A DNA stretch of 64,000 nucleotides from CAYRXM01 sp964428175 (GCA_964428175.1 CAYRXM010000004.1:1-64000); one strand, 5' to 3'; positions 51,010-63,665 are shown, numbered from the stretch's first letter. Notes: a model not told the origin generated them from the letters alone. Numbers and translations: made by a program.

Positions 51010-51933
51010 TTACCCTCCCATCAGTCCCTTGATCACGCCCTTGGCGATGTCACCGCCGGCCGTGGACGAGTCGCTGCCGCCGCCGACGTGGATGTGTGCG
51101 GCGATCTTGCGCGCCAGGTTATAGATGGGCATCGTTTGCAGCCACACCCGTCCTGGGCCGCGCAGCCGGGCCAAAAACAGGCCTTCGCCGCCGAAAAAGA
51201 TGTTCTTGATCCCGCGCACCATCTCGATGTCAAAATCGACGGTTGGCTCGAACATGGCCACGTAACCGGTGTCGACCATCAAGGTCTGGCCCGATTCCAG
51301 CGTGTATTCGACGATCTCGCCGTCGAACTCCATAAAGGCCAGGCCGGGGCCGGTGAACTTTTGCATGATGAACCCTTCGCCGCCGAAAAAGCCCGCGCCC
51401 AGCTTTTTGCGAAAGTGCAGCGATACATCGACCGACTTTTCGGCGCACATAAAAGCGTCCTTTTGCGCGATTACGATCTGTCCCTCGGCCAGGTCGATGG
51501 GCACCACTTTGCCCGGAAACTCGGAAGCAAAGGCGATAATCCCCTGCCCCGAAGTCACTTCGTATTCGACCAGGAAAAAAGATTCGCCGGTGAATAGGCG
51601 CCCGATCGCCTTGCCGATGCCGCCGCTGGCCTTGGTATCCATCTTGACGTTGGCCGACATCCAGGCCATGCCGCCGCTTTCCGAGACGACAGTATGGCCC
51701 GGCGTCAGCTCCAGGGTCACAGCCTGCAAGGTGGTGCCGATCATGTGGTATTTCAACCCCGACTGGCCCTGCCCGGTGTACGAAATCGCCGGATCGGGTA
51801 GATCGATGCGCCCGCCGCGCCGGTGAACAACGATCTGCTCGTATTCTGTGCCTGCCGCAGCGATAGATGCGCCGCAGTTGGCGCAAAATTGCTTGCCTTC
51901 CTGAACTTCAGCCTGGCAATTCGGACATTTCAT
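51010..51933 (-). CDS. AIM24/TIGR00266 family protein with N-terminal zinc ribbon
   Basis: 307-aa protein. The N-terminal ribbon has two CxxC pairs (CPNCQAEVQEGKQFCANC). The rest is the double beta-barrel of the AIM24/TIGR00266 family: LKYHMIGTTLQAVTLELTPGHTVVSESGGMAWM, IAFASEFPGKVVPIDLAEG, GAGFFGGEGFIMQKFTGPGLAF and IFFGGEGLFLARLRGPGRVWLQT. The biochemical role of the bacterial family is not settled. It ends in a Gly-rich tail. First of a two-gene unit with the small membrane protein. Confidence 0.9.
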   Translation of the reverse strand: MKCPNCQAEVQEGKQFCANCGASIAAAGTEYEQIVVHRRGGRIDLPDPAISYTGQGQSGLKYHMIGTTLQAVTLELTPGHTVVSESGGMAWMSANVKMDTKASGGIGKAIGRLFTGESFFLVEYEVTSGQGIIAFASEFPGKVVPIDLAEGQIVIAQKDAFMCAEKSVDVSLHFRKKLGAGFFGGEGFIMQKFTGPGLAFMEFDGEIVEYTLESGQTLMVDTGYVAMFEPTVDFDIEMVRGIKNIFFGGEGLFLARLRGPGRVWLQTMPIYNLARKIAAHIHVGGGSDSSTAGGDIAKGVIKGLMGG

Positions 51934-51968
51934 CGTGGTACTCCTTTGCTAAATGTTTCCAACCATAC

Positions 51969-51988
51969 GCGGGCGCACCTGCGCCCGC
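51969..51988. terminator. Short GC-rich hairpin after the hybrid kinase gene
   Basis: GCGGGCGCA-CC-TGCGCCCGC palindrome 12 nt after the kinase stop on the minus strand; no T-run. Confidence 0.45.
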
Positions 51989-51999
51989 ATTCGCCTTGA

Positions 52000-56361
<4,362 letters not shown>

Positions 56362-56466
56362 GACGCCTCCAACTTGGCATGCAGATGTTCAAAACAGGCA
56401 ACTCGCCGCTATGGTATCACATTTGAGGCAAAAAAGCAACGATTTTGATATTCGATGCGCCTGGAT

Positions 56467-56495
56467 TTGCACGATCTGGCAAGCTGTGTTATAAT
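56467..56495 (+). promoter_or_regulatory. Promoter of rplS
   Basis: TTGCAC (56467-56472), 17-nt spacer, TATAAT (56490-56495). Transcription would start near 56502, giving a leader of about 200 nt. Confidence 0.75.
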
Positions 56496-56501
56496 CGCGT
56501 C

Positions 56502-56692
56502 TCTGAATACCGGGACGCATTCTCCCGGTATTGTGCTGTATAATGCTCTGGACTCTGACGTTTTCGGGAGTTGAGGCTTCAGCCGGTCTACATTTCGAAC
56601 TCGAGAGTTCGAGTGGTTAAAATCCGGCTAAAGCCTTGACTCCACTACCGGATAGATTCGTCCGAGTCCAGTAATGATTTAGAATCGGAAGG
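56502..56692 (+). ncRNA. Structured leader RNA of rplS (candidate L19 autoregulatory element)
   Basis: Four nested or consecutive helices can be drawn. Hairpin P1: AATACCGGGA (56506-56515) with TCCCGGTATT (56523-56532). Outer helix P2: CTGGACTCTGACG (56548-56560) with CGTCCGAGTCCAG (56659-56671), 12 of 13 pairs. Long helix P3: 56567-56586 with 56624-56643, 20 positions with two G-U pairs and one mismatch. Apical hairpin: CGAACT-CGAG-AGTTCG (56595-56610). The Shine-Dalgarno region GGAAGGA follows at 56687. Ribosomal-protein leaders of this type bind the product protein; that this one does is inference. Confidence 0.65.
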
Positions 56693-56704
56693 ATGGTCAT
56701 TGAT

Positions 56705-57064
56705 ATGTCTGAACTCATCAAGTCTTTGCAATATGAATATGGCAAGCCCGCCGAAGAGGTTCCGCAACTCAATTCGGGGGACAACGTGCGCGTGCACATT
56801 CGCATTGTCGAAGGTAACCGGGAACGCGTCCAGGTATTCCAGGGCACCGTGATCCGCATCCGTCAGGGCGGGATCAATGCCAGTTTTACCGTGCGCCGCA
56901 TCGCTGCAAATGGCATCGGCGTCGAGCGCACATTTTTGATCCACTCGCCCCGCATCGACAAGATCGAGGTGATGCGCCACGCGCACGTGCGCCGCGCCAA
57001 GCTCTATTACTTGCGCGACCGCCGGGGCAAGGCGGCCAGGCTGCGCGAAAAGCGCTTCTTTTAG
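56705..57064 (+). CDS. rplS: 50S ribosomal protein L19
   Basis: 119-aa ribosomal protein at the 30S-50S interface. Typical motifs are PQLNSGDNVRVHIRIVEGNRERVQVFQGTVIRIRQGGINASFTVRRIAANGIGVERTFLIHSPRIDKIEV and the basic C-terminus RRAKLYYLRDRRGKAARLREKR. The ATG at 56705 fits GGAAGGA; the in-frame ATG at 56693 directly abuts it. The usual neighbours rpsP, rimM and trmD are absent here, so it stands alone under its own leader. Confidence 0.97.
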   Translation: MSELIKSLQYEYGKPAEEVPQLNSGDNVRVHIRIVEGNRERVQVFQGTVIRIRQGGINASFTVRRIAANGIGVERTFLIHSPRIDKIEVMRHAHVRRAKLYYLRDRRGKAARLREKRFF

Positions 57065-57091
57065 CGCCCAAGCGAACCCGATTCAAACAAG

Positions 57092-57121
57092 AGCGTAGGC
57101 ATTGTCCTGCGCTTTTTCTTT
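57092..57121 (+). terminator. Rho-independent terminator of rplS
   Basis: AGCGTAGG and CCTGCGCT pair around CATTGT (one G-U pair), followed by TTTTTCTTTT. Confidence 0.88.
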
Positions 57122-57164
57122 TCAAACACAATCGCCCCGATGAATGGCTCAGGAGATAACGCGT

Positions 57165-57920
57165 ATGCATAACGAGCAATCTACGTTCAACCAACCACCG
57201 GTGATCGGCATTGTCGCCCACCGGATTCAACGTGACGGCAGCGCCGGGTACATCGACGGCCAATACGGCGACTATAGCCGTTCGATTGTGCTGGCCGGCG
57301 GTGCGCCGATCTTGATCCCGCTGGCTCCGGGCGAGGCCGCCTGGCGTTCGATCTATGCTTGCCTCGACGGCATCCTGTTTCCGGGCGGCGCTGACGTGGC
57401 CCCGGCCTTTTACGGCGAAACGCCGCACCCACAATTGGGCCACGTCAACAATGTGCTGGACGAGGCCGAGCTGCCCCTGGCGCAATGGGCCCTGGCCGAC
57501 GGCATCCCCACACTGGCCATTTGCCGGGGCATCCAGTTGCTCAATGTCGCCGCCGGCGGCACGCTCTACCAGGATATCTCTTCTCAGATCGATGGCGCGT
57601 TGCTCCACGCCTGCTCGGATCAACCGGCGGCTCACCCGGTTCGTATCGAGGCCGGCACCCGGCTGCACGGCGCGCTCGGCGCCGCTGAATGTGTCACCAA
57701 CAGCCGCCACCACCAATCGATCAAGCAGGTCGCGCCAGGATTGATTGTCACCGCCTATGCCCCCGACGGGGTGATCGAAGGGATCGAGCATCCCACCGCG
57801 CCGTTTCTTGTCGGCGTGCAGTGGCATCCCGAAAATCTCGCCCCCAGCAGCGAGCAGATGCTCGGCTTGTTCCGGGCTTTTGTCGAGGCCTGCCGACACA
57901 CCGATACGGCAACGCGCTAA
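57165..57920 (+). CDS. Class I glutamine amidotransferase-like gamma-glutamyl hydrolase (peptidase C26)
   Basis: Predicted hydrolase of gamma-glutamyl conjugates, as in PuuD, 251 aa. Motifs: N-terminal IGIVAHRI, LFPGGADVAP (oxyanion strand), nucleophile Cys in LAICRGIQLLNVAAGG, and His/Glu of the triad in GVQWHPENL. The start at 57165 has AGGAG 9 nt upstream; a further ATG at 57144 lacks one. No putrescine pathway genes are nearby, so the substrate is open. Confidence 0.92.
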   Translation: MHNEQSTFNQPPVIGIVAHRIQRDGSAGYIDGQYGDYSRSIVLAGGAPILIPLAPGEAAWRSIYACLDGILFPGGADVAPAFYGETPHPQLGHVNNVLDEAELPLAQWALADGIPTLAICRGIQLLNVAAGGTLYQDISSQIDGALLHACSDQPAAHPVRIEAGTRLHGALGAAECVTNSRHHQSIKQVAPGLIVTAYAPDGVIEGIEHPTAPFLVGVQWHPENLAPSSEQMLGLFRAFVEACRHTDTATR

Positions 57921-57981
57921 AATTACCAGGTTGCGCAGTCGGAGGCCCAAACGCCATCGCACGTGGACGGGAGAAACGGAC

Positions 57982-58476
57982 ATGCATTTTCCAAAGCAGC
58001 ACAGTGAGTTGTTCGAGACAATGCGTCGATTGTCTCAGGATATTGGGGCTTTTTCCAATCTCACCGTCGAATACCTGGATGTTTTACTCGCATGCGCACT
58101 GGGGCCGCTCGACCAGGAGCAACAAGATGTACTGGATCGCATGGGCAGCTGTGCCCAAAAGTTGGCGTCAATTGCCAGTAACTATGACCAGATATTCGCC
58201 ACAGAGCATGCACAGAAGGATGTCCAATTCGAGCAAGCAGAACTGGATGACAGATGCTCGCGTCTGCTCGAGTATCCAGCCTATCTCGCCCACGAAAGCA
58301 GGTCTTTTCTTTCTGCAATACACGGCCTTTCAAAAATTTTGCTGGACAAGATATACGCTCCACTCAATGAACAACAAAAGGAGCGTATCGGCGAAATAGA
58401 CGGGCTTGCCCAGACACTCATGGTCAGAATCCAGATGGCTGTCGACACCGCGAAGGCTTTGCAAGGCAGAGCTTGA
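57982..58476 (+). CDS. Tandem DHp-like (HisKA-type) protein without kinase domain
   Basis: 164-aa helical protein. The second half (AHESRSFLSAIHGLSKILLDKIYAPLNEQQKERIGEIDGLAQTL) strongly resembles the dimerisation/phospho-acceptor helices of histidine kinases, with an H-E-x-R box. The first half (LSQDIGAFSNLTVEYLDVLLACALGPLDQEQQDVLDRMGSCAQKL) aligns to it position by position, but Gln replaces the His. No ATPase, receiver or sensor domain is present. It could be a phosphotransfer, scaffold or inhibitor protein. ATG 57982 follows GGGAGA. It lies 61 nt after the hydrolase gene. Confidence 0.7.
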   Translation: MHFPKQHSELFETMRRLSQDIGAFSNLTVEYLDVLLACALGPLDQEQQDVLDRMGSCAQKLASIASNYDQIFATEHAQKDVQFEQAELDDRCSRLLEYPAYLAHESRSFLSAIHGLSKILLDKIYAPLNEQQKERIGEIDGLAQTLMVRIQMAVDTAKALQGRA

Positions 58477-58483
58477 TGGGGAT

Positions 58484-59542
58484 TTACATCGCCGGAGATT
58501 GAAGTGAGGATCGGGCGGCGTGCCGGCGGCGCAGCAAGCCGATGTAGCGCGGCGCGGCGACGGTATAGGCCCAATAGAGCAAGGGTGAGGGGGCAAAATC
58601 ATACGCGCCGATGTGCGGCGTAAACTGCGCGCCCAACCCTTCTTTGAACCGCCACACCCCCCACAGCCCATCATCGGGATCGAGCACATCCGGCGCGCCC
58701 CACATGTCATAGCGCGAACAGCCCCTGGCCCTGGCCCAGCGCATCGCCGCCCATTGCAGCAAATAGTTCGGCATCAAGCTACGATGCGCGTCTCGCGATG
58801 CACCGTACATATACCAGGCCGTCGCGCCAAAGCAAAAAAGAATCACCCCGGCGATCGCTTCCCCTTCGACTTCAGCCAGGAGCATGTGCGCCAGGTCAGT
58901 GCTCATAAAAGTACGCCAGGCATCGTCGTAATACTCAAGCGGGCGGATCAGAAAGCCATCGCGCTGGCCGGTTTCGGCATACATCCGGTAAAACAGGTCA
59001 ATGTCGTCGGTCGTGCCCGCTCTAGCCTGCACACCGCGCCGCTCGGCCAGCCGGACGTTGTAGCGCGTTTTGCTTTTCATCTGCGCCAGCAGGTCGTCCT
59101 CGCTCGGTGTGAGATCGAGCAGCGCCGTATTGCGAAACTGAATCTGCTGCGCCGAATAGCGCCATCGCCGGCGAACGAGGTCGGATAGCAGGCCGTCCGA
59201 GTTGCTGTCCGGGTCGATCTTGAGCAAAATGCCCCGCTCTCGGCGGGCAAATTGCTCCAGGTCGTCGAGCACCAGCTCGCGTGTTTCCGCCGTGTCATCG
59301 TCGAGGGCCGGACCTTTGGGCGCGTACATCACCCCCCAGGGTGTGTGCGTCAGCGGCCGGCGCAGCACCTGCGCCGCGGCAAGCGGCCGCCCATCTCGCT
59401 CCCACAGCAGGCGCGCCGGCGTCCAGCCGTGCCGCCGCTTGACCTCGCCCCATTCCCAGGTCTGCAAGACGTGCGGCCGGGGCAGGGCCAGCAAGGCTTC
59501 GTTCCAGGTTGTTGGATCGGTCATCAATCGATAGCTGCTCAT
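58484..59542 (-). CDS. FemAB-like (FemX) peptidoglycan bridge aminoacyltransferase, copy 2
   Basis: Predicted tRNA-dependent aminoacyltransferase with two GNAT-like domains, 352 aa. Typical blocks: HVLQTWEWGEVKRRHGWTPARLLWE, MKSKTRYNVRLAERRGVQAR, AWYMYGASRDAHRSLMPNYLLQWAAMRWARARGCSRYDMWG and DDGLWGVWRFKEGLG. It is a paralogue of the gene immediately upstream. The ATG at 59542 overlaps that gene's TGA (ATGA). Likely adds residues to the peptidoglycan stem peptide or a related acceptor. Confidence 0.9.
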   Translation of the reverse strand: MSSYRLMTDPTTWNEALLALPRPHVLQTWEWGEVKRRHGWTPARLLWERDGRPLAAAQVLRRPLTHTPWGVMYAPKGPALDDDTAETRELVLDDLEQFARRERGILLKIDPDSNSDGLLSDLVRRRWRYSAQQIQFRNTALLDLTPSEDDLLAQMKSKTRYNVRLAERRGVQARAGTTDDIDLFYRMYAETGQRDGFLIRPLEYYDDAWRTFMSTDLAHMLLAEVEGEAIAGVILFCFGATAWYMYGASRDAHRSLMPNYLLQWAAMRWARARGCSRYDMWGAPDVLDPDDGLWGVWRFKEGLGAQFTPHIGAYDFAPSPLLYWAYTVAAPRYIGLLRRRHAARSSLQSPAM

Positions 59543-60567
59543 CGATATTTCACCTGTAGCGCCAGCCGGTAGAGATGGTGCAGCGGCTTGATGTAAATAT
59601 AGTCCAGCGCACCGACGTGTCGCGCGACCCGCCCGCCAAAGCCCCGCTTGAAGCGATACACGCCCCACAGCCCATCGTCTCGCTCGGAAAACCGGGCCTC
59701 CAGCGTCGCTTCGTCTTCGTCGGGCACACCCCACAGATCGTAGACCGTGCAGCCGCATTCGCTGGCCCAGCAGATCGCCGCCCATTGCAGCGCATAGTTG
59801 GGCATCTTGTCGCGGTGCGCGTTGCCGGATGCACCGTACATATACCAGGCCTTGCCCGCGCAAGCCATGGCCATGATCGCCGCCAGCGGCTCCTCCTCAT
59901 AGGTAGCGACGAACAGCCGGGCCAGCCCCGGCGGGACGAGCAGATCGTAGGCGCGGTCGTAATAGGCCGCGGAATGGATCTCGAACTGGTCGCGCGCGCC
60001 GGTGACGGCGCGCAGGTGGTTGTAGGCGGCCATATCCTCGCGTGTGCCTGTGCGCACCTGCACGCCCTTGCGTTCGGCCAGGCGGATGTTGTAGCGCGCC
60101 TTGCTCTTCATGCGCGCCAAAATGTCGTCCGGGCTGCCATTCAGATCGATCAGGATGGTGCGCGGCGGTTGGACGGTTTCCTGGTTGAGCTTGAATCCCC
60201 GGCGGGCAAATTGGGCTGTTCGCTCGACGGCGAACCAATCCGGCTCCAGCTTGAGCGAGATCGCCCGCCGGGCGCGGCACAGCGCGTGCAGCGCATCGAC
60301 CAACTGCCGGCACTGGGTTTCGTCGTCCGTATCGACCAGCGGCCCCATGGGCGCGTAGGCGCGGGTCAGGCCGAGCGGCAGCCGTCTGAACAGCACCTGC
60401 GCCCCGGCGACAATGGCTCCATCTTGGATCAGGGCCACGCGCTCGACGCGCCAGCCAAATTCGGCCTGATGCGCCCCCCAGGCCGAGGTTTGTAGCACGT
60501 GCCCGTCAGGGTGTTGGCCCACAAAAGCATCCCAGGCCGGGGCCGGCGGGCGGGTTTCAACGATCAA
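59539..60567 (-). CDS. FemAB-like (FemX) peptidoglycan bridge aminoacyltransferase, copy 1
   Basis: 342-aa paralogue with the same blocks (HVLQTSAWGAHQAEFGWRVERVAL, MKSKARYNIRLAERKGVQVRTG, AWYMYGASGNAHRDKMPNYALQWAAICWASECGCTVYDLWG, DDGLWGVYRFKRGFGG). The start is taken as TTG 60567, because AGGGAGG lies 7-8 nt upstream; a TTG at 60591 would precede that site. First of a translationally coupled pair; the second enzyme probably adds a later residue. Confidence 0.9.
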   Translation of the reverse strand: MIVETRPPAPAWDAFVGQHPDGHVLQTSAWGAHQAEFGWRVERVALIQDGAIVAGAQVLFRRLPLGLTRAYAPMGPLVDTDDETQCRQLVDALHALCRARRAISLKLEPDWFAVERTAQFARRGFKLNQETVQPPRTILIDLNGSPDDILARMKSKARYNIRLAERKGVQVRTGTREDMAAYNHLRAVTGARDQFEIHSAAYYDRAYDLLVPPGLARLFVATYEEEPLAAIMAMACAGKAWYMYGASGNAHRDKMPNYALQWAAICWASECGCTVYDLWGVPDEDEATLEARFSERDDGLWGVYRFKRGFGGRVARHVGALDYIYIKPLHHLYRLALQVKYR

Positions 60568-60593
60568 GACAAAATCCTCCCTGGCACACAAAT

Positions 60594-60627
60594 GCGGAGA
60601 ACACCGGACTACGCCGGTGCTCTCCGC
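60594..60627. terminator. Hairpin between response-regulator and femAB genes
   Basis: GCGGAGAACACCGG and CCGGTGCTCTCCGC pair (one mismatch) around ACTACG. No T-run on the minus strand after it; transcription-end role is likely but not certain. Confidence 0.5.
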
Positions 60628-60681
60628 GCAAGATCGCCACTGTTTTTTCGAACTGGATTCCGGCGAATCTAGAGCAGCAAT

Positions 60682-61404
60682 TCAGCCGCGCTTGTTGCGC
60701 TGCCGGAAATCGACAAACTGGTAGCCGAGACCGCGCTCGGTGAGGATGTATTGCGGGTTGGCCGGATCGACTTCGATCTTTTCACGGAGATATCTGATGT
60801 ATAATCTCAGATATTGAAGTTCATCGCGGTATTCATAGCCCCAGACTTTGGAAAGCAGTGTTTCGTGGTTGATCACCCAGCCGGCATTGTTGACCAGGTG
60901 ATACAGCAGGCGATATTCGGTCGGCCGGAGTCCGATGTGCTCGTCGTCGATGATGACCTCGTGGCGCTGAAAATCAATCGCCAGGCGCTCGTCGACCTGA
61001 ATGACCTTTTTCTCCATCACCGGCGGCATCTCGCTGCGGCGAAGCAGGGCCTTGATCCGCACCGACAGCTCGCGCGCCGAAAAGGGCTTGGTCACGTAAT
61101 CGTCGGCGCCCAGTTCCAGGCCGTGGACGAGGTCTTCTTCTTCGCTTTTGGCGGTCAGGATGATCACCGGCACACTCGAAGTCTCGCGGATGTGCTGGAG
61201 CGTCTCAAAGCCGTCCATATCCGGCATCATCACATCGAGCAAGACCAGATCGGGTAGTTCGTCGCGCACCTTGTCCAGTGCATCAAACCCGTTGGTCGCT
61301 TCGCTGACGCGATAGCCTTCCAGTTCCAGGTTCATTCGAATGAAACGGGTCATTCTGGGTTCATCATCGACGGCCAGAATGAGTTTTTTTTCAGCCGTGT
61401 CCAT
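60682..61404 (-). CDS. OmpR/PhoB-type response regulator
   Basis: DNA-binding response regulator, 240 aa. Receiver domain: acidic pocket D13-D14, phospho-acceptor D57 (LLDVMMPDMDG), switch Thr in ILTAKSEEE, Lys in DDYVTKPFSARELSVRI. C-terminal winged helix: LRPTEYRLLYHLVNNAGWVINHETLLSKVWG and YIRYLREKIEVDPANPQYILTERGLGYQF. No histidine kinase is adjacent. It is followed on the same strand by the femAB-like pair, and the FHA/J-VWA/PP2C genes are upstream. Confidence 0.96.
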   Translation of the reverse strand: MDTAEKKLILAVDDEPRMTRFIRMNLELEGYRVSEATNGFDALDKVRDELPDLVLLDVMMPDMDGFETLQHIRETSSVPVIILTAKSEEEDLVHGLELGADDYVTKPFSARELSVRIKALLRRSEMPPVMEKKVIQVDERLAIDFQRHEVIIDDEHIGLRPTEYRLLYHLVNNAGWVINHETLLSKVWGYEYRDELQYLRLYIRYLREKIEVDPANPQYILTERGLGYQFVDFRQRNKRG

Positions 61405-61422
61405 TGCTTCGATTAGCCTCGA

Positions 61423-61668
61423 TCAGGTGCGGAAGAACAGGTCCATCTCGCCGCGGTCTTCTTCGGTGGGCATCACTTCGATGAAACTGATCCGGTGCCA
61501 GGGAAAAATGACCGAGATGGCTTCGTCGGTGACATAGTGCAGCGGCTTGCCATCGCGCTTGCGCGGGTTGGTAAAAGTGACCGCCTGATCGGTCATTTCG
61601 GGCAATTTGTCCACTTCAGCCATAAAGGGGTCTTCGTTGCTGACGTGAACGAGAACGGTTACCGGCAT
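61423..61668 (-). CDS. Hypothetical 81-aa protein
   Basis: Small soluble beta-rich protein (VTVLVHVSNEDPFMAEVDKLPEMTDQAVTFTNPRKRDGKPLHYVTDEAISVIFPWHRISFIEVMPTEED). Not recognised. AAAGGAG precedes the ATG. Between the FHA gene and the response regulator, with short spacers on both sides (22 and 18 nt), so likely in the same operon. Confidence 0.75.
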   Translation of the reverse strand: MPVTVLVHVSNEDPFMAEVDKLPEMTDQAVTFTNPRKRDGKPLHYVTDEAISVIFPWHRISFIEVMPTEEDRGEMDLFFRT

Positions 61669-61690
61669 CGACGTGCTCCTTTACATTTGA

Positions 61691-62197
61691 TCAACCCAAC
61701 CGGATGCGCATGACCAGCTTGCTGAGGCGAATTTCGTCGTTGTCGTTTAGCGCGTGGGGCAAATAGGGCGTCAGCCGGCGGCCATTGAGATAGGTTCCGT
61801 TGACGCTGCCCAAATCCTCGATGAACAGGCCCGAACCCTTGCGCGAAATCTTGGCGTGGCGGCGCGAGACACCTTTTTCAAGTCCTTGATCGGCGGTCAG
61901 GTCAAGCTCTGGAAAGGTTGCGCTGGTCGCATCCAGGCGGCCGATGTTCAGTTCCTTGTCTACGTTCAATTCGATCTGCCGTCCGGTGTCCAGGATGATG
62001 GCCCGCAGCATCACCGGACGGATATTGGCCGACTGCGCCGAGCCGTCGGTCTCCATATTTGTTTCCATCCAGGCCACATCTTCAACATCCAGCGAACTGG
62101 TTCTTTTCTGCCCTTCGGCAAGCATATAGACGCCGCACTCGTCGCAAAACAGGGTATTTTCTGGATGGCCTTTTCCACAGGACGGACACTTAATCAT
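61691..62197 (-). CDS. FHA domain protein with N-terminal zinc ribbon
   Basis: Predicted phosphothreonine-binding adaptor, 168 aa. N-terminal CxxC...CxxC ribbon (CPSCGKGHPENTLFCDEC), then a linker, and an FHA domain (~85-165) with the key residues NIGRLD (Gly-Arg), GVSRRHAKI (Ser-Arg-His) and LGSVNGTYLNGRRL (Asn-Gly). Its first 8 nt overlap the end of the J-VWA gene. Likely reads Ser/Thr phosphorylation reversed by the neighbouring PP2C. Confidence 0.92.
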   Translation of the reverse strand: MIKCPSCGKGHPENTLFCDECGVYMLAEGQKRTSSLDVEDVAWMETNMETDGSAQSANIRPVMLRAIILDTGRQIELNVDKELNIGRLDATSATFPELDLTADQGLEKGVSRRHAKISRKGSGLFIEDLGSVNGTYLNGRRLTPYLPHALNDNDEIRLSKLVMRIRLG

Positions 62198-63665
62198 ATC
62201 CTACCTCCTTGGGCAGAGTTGACAGGCTGCGTGTTCCATAACGAATGCGTTTGCGCCCTTCCGGTGAAAGGTGTCCGGTGCGGGCAAGCCGGCCGGCTTC
62301 GAGCAACGCGGCTTTGGCCAGTTCATTCTCGCCCAGGTTGAGCAGCCGTGTGGCCATCGTTTCCAATCGCTGGCTGGCCCGATCGACTTGGCCTTGCTCC
62401 AGTTCGTACATGGTTTTTTCTTGCATCTTGAAAATGGCCAGCTTGCTCAACACGCTGACAATGCTGGCCGGTGACTGCGGCCTGGCCCCCGGCTGATCGG
62501 AGACATTGACGCTGATGTTCATCCGGCTCTTGTCCTGCCGCCGCAGCGAGGGGATATCGGCAGTCACGTCGATTTGCACCAATGGCATCGTGCCTAACCC
62601 TTGTGCATCGACGAGCAGAGAGATCAGTAGGACGCACGGCTGATCGGTGCCCAACTGGCCCGACTTGATTGTTGCGTCGTCGCTCTTGAGCCGCTCCAGA
62701 TAAGGCGACACGCGAAAGGCCTCGGACAGGCGGACCCGTTCGGACAATCGCAAAGTAAATTTCAGGTCGCGGGCAACGACGGCCGAAAGGCTGTGAATGC
62801 ATTCGCGGAAAAAGGTAGGCACCTTGGAGGCCGAATCGATATACATGGACGTGCCGCTGCTCTGGTGGGCAATCTCGTCCAGCAGCTTGTCGTTCCAATC
62901 CTGGCCGATGCCCATGGTGCTGATGCCGATCCTGCGCATGCCGGCGGCCCTGGCTTCTTCGATGCACTGCGCCTCGTCGCCATAGGTTTGCCCGTCGGTC
63001 AGCAAAATCAGGTGATTGACCATGTCCGGCGAGCACCAGCGATCGATCTCGCCCAGCGCGGCAAGCATTCCCTGCAAAATTTCGGTGCCGCCAGAGCTGC
63101 GGATGGTGCTGACCCGCGATTTGGCATACGGCTTGTTGATGCTCGACTGCCCCGGCAGCACGATTTCGGCGCGGTCGCTGAACGTGACCAGCGAAAAAAC
63201 ATCGGCATCGTCCAAAAAATCGATGATGAAATTGGTCGCATCCTTGACCCGTTGCAGCCGCACGCCCTGCATCGACGTGCTGCGGTCAATGGCCAGGCTC
63301 AGGTTCAAGGGTAGCCGTTTGATTTCGAGGTCGGCGCGTGGGTAGACTTCGAGCAGCAGGTAAATGACCTGCTCTTCGGAAAGCGGCGAAATTACCTGCT
63401 GGCTCAATGTGTACTTGGCAACCAGGGCTGGCGGCTGGCCAAGCCCTTCTTTCTTTCGCTGCCGGTCATAAGCAGCGCGCTTTTCCTCGTCACCGAGTAT
63501 CTCATAGGCTTGCTGAATGCGCAGGAACCGCTCACCGGCATCGGGGGCGGTGCTGATGTCCGGATGAAACTGGCGCGCCAAATCGCGATAGGCCTGCCTG
63601 ATTTCCTGTATCGTCGCCGCAGGATCGAGATTCAGCTCTGCATAATAATCTTGATGGACGTCCAT
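62190..63665 (-). CDS. J-domain / von Willebrand factor A protein
   Basis: 491-aa fusion. N-terminal J domain (~6-70) with the HPD motif at 34-36, which stimulates DnaK-type Hsp70. A linker follows, then a VWA domain (~118-300) with an intact MIDAS D127-R-S129-T-S131 and later TDG in ILLTDGQTYGDE. A beta-rich region (~305-400) and a C-terminal helical region (ASQRLETMATRLLNLGENELAKAALLEAGRLA) end the protein. The J-VWA combination is unusual. Overlaps the FHA gene by 8 nt. Confidence 0.9.
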   Translation of the reverse strand: MDVHQDYYAELNLDPAATIQEIRQAYRDLARQFHPDISTAPDAGERFLRIQQAYEILGDEEKRAAYDRQRKKEGLGQPPALVAKYTLSQQVISPLSEEQVIYLLLEVYPRADLEIKRLPLNLSLAIDRSTSMQGVRLQRVKDATNFIIDFLDDADVFSLVTFSDRAEIVLPGQSSINKPYAKSRVSTIRSSGGTEILQGMLAALGEIDRWCSPDMVNHLILLTDGQTYGDEAQCIEEARAAGMRRIGISTMGIGQDWNDKLLDEIAHQSSGTSMYIDSASKVPTFFRECIHSLSAVVARDLKFTLRLSERVRLSEAFRVSPYLERLKSDDATIKSGQLGTDQPCVLLISLLVDAQGLGTMPLVQIDVTADIPSLRRQDKSRMNISVNVSDQPGARPQSPASIVSVLSKLAIFKMQEKTMYELEQGQVDRASQRLETMATRLLNLGENELAKAALLEAGRLARTGHLSPEGRKRIRYGTRSLSTLPKEVGYD

